Shown: piece after piece, positions 17,154 through 24,955 of the stretch
Numbering within the stretch: the stretch's first letter is position 1
Layout of the letters: every line of letters starts with the position of its first letter
DNA from: Pseudomonas sp. NC02
Lineage (GTDB): Bacteria > Pseudomonadota > Gammaproteobacteria > Pseudomonadales > Pseudomonadaceae
Direction of reading: 5' to 3'
DNA length: 64,000 nt
Assembly (NCBI RefSeq): GCF_002874965.1
Contig: NZ_CP025624.1
Coordinates: forward strand, 4,278,001 to 4,342,000
Program-made: the position numbers and the translations under genes
The notes under the pieces: generated by a model
What the model was told of the DNA's origin: nothing
What the model saw: only the letters and a program-made list of their open reading frames with translations
Databases searched by the model: none

Positions 17154-18419
17154 GTGATAAGCACTTTCCAGAAAACCCCGATCCCCCCGCGTATTCGCAA
17201 GGCACGTATCGCCACCTTTCTCGGCTTCATGATGATCGGCGCCATGATGTACATCTGGTCCACCGGTGTAAGCGTGTTCAGGACCCAGCTTGGCCTGACG
17301 GGAGAACTCGGGGACTCGAGTTTCGGCCTGATTGCCCTCGGGGTCGGTGTCGGCTCCGCAGCCGGTGCGCTGCTGGTCGGGCGGCTGCTGGACACCTTCG
17401 GCGCCAAGCCGGTAATTACCCTTGGCGCCCTCGCCTATCCCCTTTCGATTATCCCGCTGGGCTTCGTCAACGGTTTCTGGTTTGCGCTGTGTTTCGGCTC
17501 TGTGCTGGGGCTGTTGCGCGGCGCCCTGGATACCGCCTTGAATGCCCACGGCGTGCAGGTTGAACGGTTTTATCGACGCTCGATCATGTCCGGCTTCCAT
17601 GCCTTCTATTCCCTGGGCGGCTTCCTGCTGGGCATGGCATGCAGTTGGCTGACCCGGTTCTACACCGACAGCGTGCTGGTGCCTTACACCGTACTGGGCC
17701 TGGCGATGTTCATTCTGGGCTGTGTGTTCAGCCGATGGTTGCTGGGCAAGCATGATGTGCCCGACGCCCAGCTCGACGACTGGCAAGCCGGCACCCAGTC
17801 CCGGGACGAAACCGGCAAGGGCCCTTCGGCCAAGACGCTGCTGGTGATGATCGCTCTCGGCACCTTGCTGCTGGGCAGCATGATGGGCGAAAACGCAATT
17901 GCCGACTGGGGCCAGGAATACATTCGCCGGGAGTTCGCGACCACCACCTCGACCGCAGGCATGGCGGTCTCACTGTTCGTCGGTGCGTCATTCGTGGGGC
18001 GTCTTTTTGGCGACCGCCTGGCCGCTGCGTTCGGTAATGCGCAGGTGGTGTTTGGATGCGGTACGTTGTGCGTCCTCGGCATGATCACCACGATATTGGG
18101 CGGTACGGCCGTGACCGGCGTTGTCGGCTTCGCGTTGTTTGGCCTCGGCCTTTCGTGCATCGCACCGTTGATGATCTCCGCCGCCGGGCGCCGGAACCCG
18201 GCACATGCCGGGCGCAATATCGGCATCGTCAACTGCATCGGATTTTCCGGGATGCTGGTGGGCCCCGCCGTCATCACCGTCATCGTCAGCAACTTCGGCC
18301 TGAGCAAGCTGATGTTCTTCCCGCTGGTGATGCTCGGTTTGCTCGCGACGTTCGGCCCACTGCTGATGCGCGCGCCGAGAAAAACCGTTGCCCGCGGCAA
18401 AGCGCAAACCGAGGTGTGA
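17154..18419 (+). CDS. MFS transporter, YbjJ-like, divergent from the first
   Basis: A 421-residue major facilitator protein with about twelve hydrophobic segments. The GTG start at 17154 has an AGGGA site nine bases upstream; later ATGs lie inside the first membrane segment. Family features are GLLRGALDTALNAHGVQVER and MSGFHAFYSLGG, parallel to the blocks of the transporter at 15786-16955. The central cytoplasmic loop (about residues 200-225) is charged. The operator at 17093-17108 suggests common control with the LacI-regulated genes. Two related transporters in one locus may serve substrate entry and product exit, or two related substrates. Confidence 0.85.
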   Translation: MISTFQKTPIPPRIRKARIATFLGFMMIGAMMYIWSTGVSVFRTQLGLTGELGDSSFGLIALGVGVGSAAGALLVGRLLDTFGAKPVITLGALAYPLSIIPLGFVNGFWFALCFGSVLGLLRGALDTALNAHGVQVERFYRRSIMSGFHAFYSLGGFLLGMACSWLTRFYTDSVLVPYTVLGLAMFILGCVFSRWLLGKHDVPDAQLDDWQAGTQSRDETGKGPSAKTLLVMIALGTLLLGSMMGENAIADWGQEYIRREFATTTSTAGMAVSLFVGASFVGRLFGDRLAAAFGNAQVVFGCGTLCVLGMITTILGGTAVTGVVGFALFGLGLSCIAPLMISAAGRRNPAHAGRNIGIVNCIGFSGMLVGPAVITVIVSNFGLSKLMFFPLVMLGLLATFGPLLMRAPRKTVARGKAQTEV

Positions 18420-18434
18420 GGGAGGCCCGCATCG

Positions 18435-19190
18435 TCACTGCACCGGCAGGAAATTCATTAGCAGCAAGCTTTGCGCGTAGTTGAGCCCGATGCGCCGGTA
18501 GCGTTCGTCGAGCATCTGGGTCAACAGGTCGAGGCGCGCGACGATCTTGCCGAACTCCACGGCAAAGCTGAGGTTGCTGCCCGCCTCCGAGATCTCGTTG
18601 GAGAACAGCAACAGCGAGCCATTGGCATCCTGGCGCTGACTGAGCAGCCAGGTGGCCTTCTCGATATTGCGCGCGGCATTGCTGACGAACTGCGGGTTGA
18701 TCGAGTCCGTTATATAAAACTCGGTGCGCCCGCCGTGTGCCGTCACCAGCATGCTGCCGATCGCGTAGATGAAGGCGCCTACCCGGTCGCCGCGAAACTC
18801 CGGGCTCAGGGAATAGCTCAGCGCCGCCAGGTCGCGACGATCCCCCAGGGCAGGCAGTGGTTGGCGAAGTTCGATGGCCTGGCGGATTTGCCGGGCGGCG
18901 GTCACCGCGTCGGTGTAACCCGATTGACGCCACTGGTTGGGGTTGCGCAGGTAGAGCTTGCTCATCAGCAGATACAGGCTTTGCAGGTTGTCGCGCATGC
19001 TCAGGGTGGCCATGCGATCAACGCTGGTCTGGAAGAACTCGTCGGGCTTGCCGTTGCTGAACTGCGTGGCAATATCGCGCCCCTGCTGCTGGCTGCAACC
19101 GTTGGCGCAAAGCATCAAAACCGCAGCCAGCCACAGCGGCTGACGCATCCATCGGGTGATAAAAACAGGTAACGTGCGATCCATCGGCAC
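18435..19190 (-). CDS. Putative lipoprotein of unknown function
   Basis: A 251-residue protein. The N-terminus has a basic region, a hydrophobic stretch (LWLAAVLMLCANG) and a Cys that could be lipidated (ANGC, an imperfect lipobox because Ala rather than Leu is at -3). The mature part is predominantly helical by composition, with no catalytic motif I recognise. Starts are possible at GTG 19190, ATG 19184 or ATG 19148, and none has a good ribosome site. It is convergent with the MFS gene, ending 15 bases from it. It may be an outer-membrane or periplasmic lipoprotein, but no role can be assigned. Confidence 0.6.
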   Translation of the reverse strand: MPMDRTLPVFITRWMRQPLWLAAVLMLCANGCSQQQGRDIATQFSNGKPDEFFQTSVDRMATLSMRDNLQSLYLLMSKLYLRNPNQWRQSGYTDAVTAARQIRQAIELRQPLPALGDRRDLAALSYSLSPEFRGDRVGAFIYAIGSMLVTAHGGRTEFYITDSINPQFVSNAARNIEKATWLLSQRQDANGSLLLFSNEISEAGSNLSFAVEFGKIVARLDLLTQMLDERYRRIGLNYAQSLLLMNFLPVQ

Positions 19191-19375
19191 CAGGTCTGGG
19201 TCTGCTGTCCACGCCGGAAATTAGTGTGGTCGGGACAGAGATAGATCGGAAGAACGGGAAAAAGTGCAGTGAGGGCGGCAAACCAATAATTTTTCCAGAG
19301 GTGCATCCACTTTGATCCTTGGTACGTAGATTCAATACCCTCACCCGGAGGGCACAAGCACCAAGGAGATACATC

Positions 19376-19936
19376 ATGCACGCCATCTACAAAAAAATTG
19401 CTGCCGTTGCCTGCTTTACGATCCTCTCCGTCACCACATCCCTAAGTTTTGCCGCCGACACCGTAATGGTGGGCGGCGCGGCGATGTATCCGACGAAAAC
19501 CATCGTCGAAAACGCAGTCAACTCAAAGGACCACACCACTCTGGTTGCGGCGGTCAAGGCAGCCGGACTGGTGGATACCCTTAACAGCAAAGGCCCGTTC
19601 ACCGTATTCGCACCGACCAACGAAGCTTTCGCCAAGCTCCCCGCAGGCACCGTGGATACGCTTGTGAAACCTGAGCACAAAGCCGATCTCACAAAAATCC
19701 TGACCTATCACGTGGTGGCTGGCACTCATACCTCTGCACAACTGATGGCCGACGCCAAGAAGAACGGCGGTACCGTGATGTTGAAAACCGTGCAGGGTGA
19801 GTCGCTGACGATCAAGCTGCATGACGGCAAATTGTGGGTGGTGGATGCCAAGGGTGGCAAGGCCAGCATCAGCATTGCGGATGTGATGCAGTCCAATGGC
19901 GTGATTCATGTGGTTGATTCGGTGCTGATGCCGTAA
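19376..19936 (+). CDS. Fasciclin (FAS1) domain secreted protein
   Basis: A 186-residue protein; the ATG at 19376 has a clear AAGGAG site, so the longer reading from 19319 is rejected. A signal peptide (KKIAAVACFTILSVTTSLSFA) precedes a single FAS1 domain with its typical H1 box (GPFTVFAPTNEAFAKLP) and H2-like end (SNGVIHVVDSVLMP). FAS1 proteins are secreted or surface-bound and often mediate adhesion or matrix contacts. The role in pseudomonads is not well defined. It stands alone and ends at a perfect stem-loop shared with the convergent gene to its right. Confidence 0.9.
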   Translation: MHAIYKKIAAVACFTILSVTTSLSFAADTVMVGGAAMYPTKTIVENAVNSKDHTTLVAAVKAAGLVDTLNSKGPFTVFAPTNEAFAKLPAGTVDTLVKPEHKADLTKILTYHVVAGTHTSAQLMADAKKNGGTVMLKTVQGESLTIKLHDGKLWVVDAKGGKASISIADVMQSNGVIHVVDSVLMP

Positions 19937-19955
19937 TCGTCGCTTGACACCGAAA

Positions 19956-19980
19956 AGCCCGACGCAGTGTGCGTCGGGCT
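19956..19980. terminator. Stem-loop between convergent genes
   Basis: AGCCCGACGC pairs perfectly with GCGTCGGGCT around a five-base loop. The A-run on the left gives a T-run on the minus strand, so it terminates the minus-strand gene 19993-20190 best and may also end the fasciclin mRNA. Confidence 0.7.
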
Positions 19981-19992
19981 GATTCGGATGCT

Positions 19993-20190
19993 TCAGTTGT
20001 CGGGGTGTTCACTCGCGACAGAATCAGCCGCATCCACATCCGACATATCCTCTTCCAGAGGGGCGTCATCGTCCGGCGGTAGAGGCGCTTCAGGTTGATC
20101 GCGCCGAGGATCATGCCCGGTTTCATTGTCTGTACCGCGCGTTACGCCCTGCTGGGATACGTTTCCAGGGGCCTTCTCGTTAATTTCCAT
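19993..20190 (-). CDS. Small acidic hypothetical protein
   Basis: A 65-residue protein starting MEINEKAPGNVSQQGV, with a GGAG site eight bases before the ATG at 20190. The C-terminal half is rich in Asp, Glu and Pro (DDDAPLEEDMSDVDAADS) and probably disordered. No family is recognised. It lies directly downstream of the hypothetical gene 20289-20609 on the same strand (98-base gap) and ends at the stem-loop 19956-19980, which supports it being a real transcript unit. Confidence 0.55.
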   Translation of the reverse strand: MEINEKAPGNVSQQGVTRGTDNETGHDPRRDQPEAPLPPDDDAPLEEDMSDVDAADSVASEHPDN

Positions 20191-20288
20191 GCTGGCTCTC
20201 CGTTCTAGCGCGGGATGTCCGTGCTTGAACATGAGAAACGGTGCGGTGTCGCGAGTGCCGGCCGATGGACGAACGGTGGGGATCAATT

Positions 20289-20609
20289 TCATAACGGCCC
20301 TAACGCTCCGAGAGACTCTATCCACCGCAGGATCGCGGGTTTCTCTGCTGGTTTTTCGCCAATGCAACACACCTCGGGGTCGGTGAGAGAACACCAGACA
20401 GACACCGGGTCTCCCACTCGCAAGCCATACGAGGCTTTACGAAGCGCCGTCGTTGACCAAGCGTCAACCGTCTCGTTGAGAGACTTGTGAAAGTGCTGCC
20501 CATTGACGCTATAGCTGAAGCTCATGAACTGGCGTCCGGCCCACGATGCCTCACGCCCTACGAAGGTTACGTAGCCAGGCACCACTTGCCCCGCGTCCAT
20601 GGCGCTCAT
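20289..20609 (-). CDS. Hypothetical protein, possible DUF3592-like beta domain
   Basis: A 106-residue protein with a good AGGAG site before the ATG at 20609. The pattern of alternating strands (VPGYVTFVGREASW, FMSFSYSVNGQHFHKSL) and a final GDPVSVWCSLTDPEVCCI block recalls the DUF3592 type of small beta-rich domain. This is a guess from pattern, not a firm match. There is no signal peptide or membrane segment. It may form an operon with the small acidic gene downstream. Confidence 0.55.
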   Translation of the reverse strand: MSAMDAGQVVPGYVTFVGREASWAGRQFMSFSYSVNGQHFHKSLNETVDAWSTTALRKASYGLRVGDPVSVWCSLTDPEVCCIGEKPAEKPAILRWIESLGALGPL

Positions 20610-20758
20610 GAGTTCTCTCCTGAAAACAGCCCGGAAACACGTTTGTTTTTTGTGCTTTTACACTGTTATAGCTCAGAGGCCCGCAGCGCGACAGGTCCTT
20701 GGTCGCCGCCTCCGGTGAGGCCTGAAACTGACTACCCTTTATATCTGACACACATTGA

Positions 20759-20780
20759 CATATCGATAATTCTCGATATG
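20759..20780. promoter_or_regulatory. Predicted ArsR-type operator, copy 1
   Basis: CATATCGA (20759-20766) and TCGATATG (20773-20780) form a perfect inverted repeat with a six-base A/T-rich spacer, immediately before the ArsR gene. This is consistent with autorepression. Confidence 0.65.
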
Positions 20781-20788
20781 ATCACGCC

Positions 20789-21091
20789 ATGGACTTACTC
20801 GAAATATTCAAAGCCCTCTCAAACCAGACACGCCTCGAAATCCTGAAAGGTTTGAAAGACCCCGAAAAGAACTTCCCTGCACAAGATGAAGGGGACGTTC
20901 ACACGGTGGGCGTGTGCGTCAGCAGTATTCAGGAAGGCATCGGGCTCTCGCAGTCGACGGTGTCCGGTTACCTGGCAACGCTGCAACGGGTGGGCCTGGT
21001 CGAAGTCAGGCGCATCGGCCAGTGGACTTACTACAAGCGCAATGAAGCCACTATCCGCAGGCTTGCCGAGATCATAGGGAAAGATTTGTAG
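20789..21091 (+). CDS. ArsR-family winged-helix transcriptional regulator
   Basis: A 100-residue protein with an ArsR winged helix-turn-helix: ALSNQTRLEILKGL at the N-terminus, recognition helix GLSQSTVSGYLATLQRVGLV (about residues 52-71) and a wing EVRRIGQWTYYKRN. It lacks a CxC metal-binding helix, but one Cys (VCVSSI) lies just before the recognition helix. It may therefore sense redox or electrophiles rather than metals. The next gene is an MDR oxidoreductase with a matching operator, and such regulator-reductase pairs usually respond to reactive aldehydes or quinones. Confidence 0.85.
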   Translation: MDLLEIFKALSNQTRLEILKGLKDPEKNFPAQDEGDVHTVGVCVSSIQEGIGLSQSTVSGYLATLQRVGLVEVRRIGQWTYYKRNEATIRRLAEIIGKDL

Positions 21092-21110
21092 TTTTTTTTT
21101 TCGCCACATA

Positions 21111-21130
21111 ATATCGAGATTTCGCGATAT
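21111..21130. promoter_or_regulatory. Predicted ArsR-type operator, copy 2
   Basis: ATATCG (21111-21116) and CGATAT (21125-21130), an inverted repeat like the one before the ArsR gene. It lies 28 bases upstream of the MDR oxidoreductase start. Confidence 0.6.
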
Positions 21131-21157
21131 CCCTTTTTGTCGAAACGAGGAAATGCA

Positions 21158-22150
21158 ATGAAGGCGTTGATACTCAAGTCATTTGGCGGCCCGGAATCAT
21201 TCGAACTTCGCGACGTTCCCAAGCCCGTTCCGCACACGGGGCAAGTCCTGGTCCGCGTACACGCAACCTCCATCAACCCGCTGGATTACCAGGTCCGACG
21301 TGGCGACTACGCTGACCTGGTGCCGCTACCGGCGATTACCGGGCATGACGTATCGGGGGTCGTTGAGGAAGTCGGGCCGGGGGTTACGTCCTTCGCGCCA
21401 GGCGACGAAGTCTGGTACACCCCGCAAATATTTGACGGACCCGGCAGCTATGCCGAATACCACGTGGCGGCCGAAGGCATTATCGGGAAGAAGCCCCCTG
21501 CCCTGAGTCACCTTGAAGCGGCAAGCCTGAGCCTGGTCGGCGGCACCACCTGGGAAGCGCTGGTGGTGCGTGCAGCCCTCAGGGTGGGAGAAAGCATCCT
21601 GGTGCACGGCGGCGCGGGCGGCGTCGGCCATGTGGCGATCCAACTGGCGAAAGCCATTGGCGCCCAGGTGTTCACCACCGTACGCGACGTCAATGTCGAG
21701 TTCGCGCGAAGCCTGGGCGCGGACGTAATCATCGACTACGAAAAGGAAGATTACGTCGACGCCATCCTGCGGGAAACGGGTGGCCGTGGCGTTGATGTGG
21801 TGTTCGATACCATCGGCGGCACCACATTGTCCCGTAGCCCGGACGCGCTTGCGCAACTGGGTCGCGTGGTCACGATTGTGGACACGGCGCACCCCCAGAA
21901 CCTCGTCCAGGCCTGGGGCAGGAACGCGAGTTATCACTTCGTTTTCACACGACAGAACCGCGGTAAGCTGGATGAAATGAGCGCACTGATCGCCAACGGT
22001 CAACTGCGGCCACACGTTGGCGCGGTCTATTCCCTTGCTGACATCCCGCTCGCCCATTCCCGCCTTGAAAGCCCCAACAACGGCATTCAAGGGAAAATCG
22101 CGATTGCCGTGTTTGCCGGCTTACAGGAGGATTGGCGCAACGGTGCCTGA
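21158..22150 (+). CDS. Medium-chain dehydrogenase/reductase, quinone-oxidoreductase-like
   Basis: A 330-residue protein; the ATG at 21158 has GAGGAA seven bases upstream (the TTG at 21137 is less likely). The N-terminal GroES-like part ([26 protein letters not shown]) is followed by a Rossmann domain with [20 protein letters not shown] (about residues 150-169). The catalytic zinc ligands of alcohol dehydrogenases are not evident, so it belongs with the zinc-independent quinone or enone reductases using NAD(P)H. Regulation by the ArsR protein encoded upstream is indicated by the paired operators. Confidence 0.85.
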   Translation: MKALILKSFGGPESFELRDVPKPVPHTGQVLVRVHATSINPLDYQVRRGDYADLVPLPAITGHDVSGVVEEVGPGVTSFAPGDEVWYTPQIFDGPGSYAEYHVAAEGIIGKKPPALSHLEAASLSLVGGTTWEALVVRAALRVGESILVHGGAGGVGHVAIQLAKAIGAQVFTTVRDVNVEFARSLGADVIIDYEKEDYVDAILRETGGRGVDVVFDTIGGTTLSRSPDALAQLGRVVTIVDTAHPQNLVQAWGRNASYHFVFTRQNRGKLDEMSALIANGQLRPHVGAVYSLADIPLAHSRLESPNNGIQGKIAIAVFAGLQEDWRNGA

Positions 22151-22190
22151 GCTGATCGCACTGAACCACTTTTTTGGAGAGCACGGGTAA

Positions 22191-22448
22191 ATGGCAGAAC
22201 TGATGGAAATGCTCGACGGCCCAAGGACCGCACAGCAGGAACTGTTCTACGACCTCGAAGATGCGACGGCCGTTATCGCCTGGTCGGTCAATCAATTGGC
22301 CACTATCGCCGGGGTCGCCAAATCACCCGACGAAGCAGTCGCCCTGATGAAGATGGGTGCACTGCTCGCGGCTCAGCAGGAAAAGCTCAGCGGGTACGCG
22401 GATGAGGTGAAGGCCGGAAGGATTGTGCGAGGAGAGGATCACTCGTGA
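22191..22448 (+). CDS. Small hypothetical protein
   Basis: An 85-residue, apparently all-helical protein starting MAELMEMLDGPRTAQQ, 40 bases after the MDR gene and probably cotranscribed with it. A GGAG lies 12 bases before the ATG, which is rather far. There is no signal peptide and no family I recognise. The intrinsic terminator at 22535 would end this unit. Confidence 0.55.
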   Translation: MAELMEMLDGPRTAQQELFYDLEDATAVIAWSVNQLATIAGVAKSPDEAVALMKMGALLAAQQEKLSGYADEVKAGRIVRGEDHS

Positions 22449-22534
22449 TAAATACGCTACGCACCCAACAACCTTTCACATCCCTTTCACACTCGAGCGC
22501 TTATCGTCACTCCAGCTCCTAAGTGAACACCTTT

Positions 22535-22566
22535 AAGCCCGCACTCCCCATCGCGGGCTTTTCTTT
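22535..22566 (+). terminator. Intrinsic terminator
   Basis: AAGCCCGC pairs with GCGGGCTT (22553-22560) and is followed by TTCTTT. It ends the arsR-MDR-small-protein unit. Confidence 0.8.
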
Positions 22567-22678
22567 GCCTGGAATTTGGTAAAAGGGATATCAAAACCTT
22601 CATCCAGTTTCATTTGTTGATGGCCTGGGCTGTCGCCTTAATGCTCCCACACGAACTCGTGCACAGGAGCAAAATATA

Positions 22679-24007
22679 ATGAAAAAACGTCAACCGTTAC
22701 TTCAGCTCAATACCTTGGCCGTGGCGCTGGCATTTGCCTTGCCGGCCATGAGCTATGCCAGCGATCAGTCCGACTCCAAGGGCTTTGTCGCCGACAGCAG
22801 CTTGAATATCCTCAACCGCAACCTGTTCTGGAACCAGAACGGCAACGGCGCCCACACCCGTGACTGGAGCCAGGCGCTGATGGCGACCTACAGCTCGGGC
22901 TTCACTCAAGGCACCATTGGCATCGGCATTGATGCGTTTGCCGACCTGGCGTTGCGCATCGACGGGGACACCGACCGCGCCGGTGGCCCGAACATACCGT
23001 CCGACGCCAATGGCAATCCGGATCATGGCTTCGCGAAGGCTGGTGGTGACGTCAAGTTCCGTATTTCCAATACCACGCTCAAGGTCGGCGACCTGCAACC
23101 TACGTCGCCGGTGTTCGCCACCGCCGATAACTACCTGATGCCACAGACCGCAACAGGCTTCCAGATCGACAGCCATGAAATCACCGGCCTGAACCTGGAG
23201 GCCGGCCATTACACCTCCGGCACCGGTACCACCACCACCTCGCGCAGCGGCGACATTCTCGCCAGCTATGCGGGCGTGGAAGCGTCGTCGGCCAGCTTCG
23301 CGGGGGGCAAATACCAGTTCAGCAAGGAATTCACCGCGTCGCTGTACGGAGCACACCTGGAAGACGTGTGGAATCAGTACTACGTCAACCTGAACCTTGT
23401 TCATCCACTGACCGATGACCAATCCGTCGCGCTGGACTTCAACCTCTATCGCACACTGGACGACGGCAGCGCCAAGGCCGGGACCATCGACACCACCGCA
23501 GCCTCGCTGGCGGCTGCCTACACCCTGGGTGCACAGACCTTCACCCTGGCCGGGCAGAAAGTGCATGGTGACGAGCCGTTCGACTACGTCGGCTTTGGGG
23601 AGACCAATGCCGGCGTCGGTGCCGGGCGCTACGGCAACTCGATCAACCTGGCTGACTCGGTGCAATACTCCGACTTCAACGGCCCGGGCGAGCGGTCCTG
23701 GCAGATGCGCTATGACCTGGACATGGGAGCCTTTGGCGCCCCCGGCCTGAGCTTCATGGCCCGCCATATTCGCGGTGCCGGCATCGACGGTACGCATACC
23801 CCCGGCAATTCGGCCTACACCGGGTTCTATGGCGCCAACGACCAGGAACACGAAACCGACGCCGAAGTGAAATACGTCGTGCAGAGTGGCCCGGCCAAGA
23901 AGCTGTCCTTCCGCCTGAGGGAAGCCTGGCACGATGGTGATGCGTCCACCGGGGGGCATCTGGTGCAGACACGCCTGATTACCGAGTACCCGTTGAATAT
24001 CTTCTAA
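22679..24007 (+). CDS. OprD-family outer-membrane porin
   Basis: A 442-residue protein with a signal peptide (LAVALAFALPAMSYAS). OprD/Occ-family features follow: SLNILNRNLFWNQNG at the mature N-terminus, the FTQGTIGIGIDAFADLALRID strand pair, DLQPTSPVFATADNYLMPQT and the C-terminal strand ending in Phe (ITEYPLNIF), typical of BAM substrates. Occ channels are 18-stranded and take up amino acids (OccD) or aromatic and other acids (OccK). The specificity is not evident. The gene stands alone between two terminators. Several Thr/Gly-rich loop segments are variable regions of the family. Confidence 0.92.
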   Translation: MKKRQPLLQLNTLAVALAFALPAMSYASDQSDSKGFVADSSLNILNRNLFWNQNGNGAHTRDWSQALMATYSSGFTQGTIGIGIDAFADLALRIDGDTDRAGGPNIPSDANGNPDHGFAKAGGDVKFRISNTTLKVGDLQPTSPVFATADNYLMPQTATGFQIDSHEITGLNLEAGHYTSGTGTTTTSRSGDILASYAGVEASSASFAGGKYQFSKEFTASLYGAHLEDVWNQYYVNLNLVHPLTDDQSVALDFNLYRTLDDGSAKAGTIDTTAASLAAAYTLGAQTFTLAGQKVHGDEPFDYVGFGETNAGVGAGRYGNSINLADSVQYSDFNGPGERSWQMRYDLDMGAFGAPGLSFMARHIRGAGIDGTHTPGNSAYTGFYGANDQEHETDAEVKYVVQSGPAKKLSFRLREAWHDGDASTGGHLVQTRLITEYPLNIF

Positions 24008-24091
24008 ACAGGCGGGAGTGCCCGGTTGATGGATCTACCGGGTACTCTGCGTAGCCAGGTATTGATCGGTAGGCGTTTTGATTCCACACAC

Positions 24092-24122
24092 AAAAAAAGG
24101 CGCTACCAAGAGCGCCTTTTTT
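24092..24122. terminator. Bidirectional intrinsic terminator
   Basis: AAAAAAAGGCGCT and AGCGCCTTTTTT surround a six-base loop between the convergent porin and Hsp20 genes. It works for both strands. Confidence 0.9.
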
Positions 24123-24134
24123 GTTACCGCTGAC

Positions 24135-24593
24135 TTATTGCAAACTAACCTGACGCAGTTCGGGCTCTTTCCCGCTACCAATCGTGATGCGCTTGGGCTT
24201 GGCCTCTTCAGGAACCACGCGCAGCAAGTCGATGCTTAACAGCCCGTTGTTCATCGAAGCACCGCGCACCTCGATATGATCTGCCAGCCGGAACGACAGC
24301 CGAAATGCTCGTTGCGCGATGCCCTGGTGCAGATAAGTGACTGCTTTCTCGGTTTCGCGCTTGTCGCCAACGACTGTCAAAACGCCCTTCTCGACCTGTA
24401 TATCCAGATCCGCTTCAGTAAGCCCAGCGACAGCAATGACAATGCGATATTCGTCATCACCGTGCTTTTCCACATTGTGAGGCGGATAAGTGTTCGGAGC
24501 CTCGCTGCGAAGCGCCGACTCAAACAGGTCATTGAAGCGATCGAAGCCCACGGATTGACGGAACAAAGGGGCCAACGAAAGGGTAGTAGCCAT
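24135..24593 (-). CDS. ibpA: Small heat-shock protein Hsp20 (IbpA-like)
   Basis: A 152-residue alpha-crystallin-type chaperone. The N-terminal arm (APLFRQSVGFDRFNDLFESAL) precedes the crystallin core (YRIVIAVAGLTEADLDIQVEKGVLTVVGDK), and the last strand carries the NGLLSIDLLRVVPEE consensus, close to the A-x-x-x-n-G-v-L signature. IbpA binds unfolding proteins on heat stress and keeps them refoldable. It is expressed alone on the minus strand. A candidate heat-shock promoter lies about 70 bases upstream. Confidence 0.9.
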   Translation of the reverse strand: MATTLSLAPLFRQSVGFDRFNDLFESALRSEAPNTYPPHNVEKHGDDEYRIVIAVAGLTEADLDIQVEKGVLTVVGDKRETEKAVTYLHQGIAQRAFRLSFRLADHIEVRGASMNNGLLSIDLLRVVPEEAKPKRITIGSGKEPELRQVSLQ

Positions 24594-24660
24594 CTCAAAA
24601 TCTCCTGATTAAATCCAAGTGATTAAGTGCGCGACCCGCATTCGGCGTCGCGTGATAAAA

Positions 24661-24688
24661 ATTTATGTTCGCCGGGAAAATTTTCAAG
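24661..24688 (-). promoter_or_regulatory. Possible RpoH (heat-shock) promoter of the Hsp20 gene
   Basis: Read on the minus strand, CTTGAAA (24688-24682) and CATAAAT (24667-24661) lie 14 bases apart, similar to the sigma-32 pattern CTTGAAA/CCCATNT. The -10 match is partial. The remaining bases up to 24955 hold nothing else I can support. Confidence 0.4.
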
Positions 24689-24955
24689 AGGGCAGATAAA
24701 AATTTTTACATTTGAGTACCAGCCGGGAACGGCTTGCTCGGTTGGATAGACAGGCCGCCCTCAGGCTGCGATGCGTAGTCAGCCCACCTTTCTCTTGAGT
24801 GCTTGCCTGGGTCGGGTTCAGCAAGCGGTGGCTTCTTGGAACTCTCTGGCATGTTCGCCATTACTCGCGGCATGTCTTAAAATATCCGGTTGCCGAAGAA
24901 CCGCCATGACATATCCATGAAGGGCTTCAATCCTTTACAAATAAGTGTGGTCAAG

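Noticed and set aside
24594..24660. ROSE-type RNA thermometer before the Hsp20 gene
   Set aside because: The conserved anti-Shine-Dalgarno motif of ROSE elements is not visible, so it is not annotated as such.
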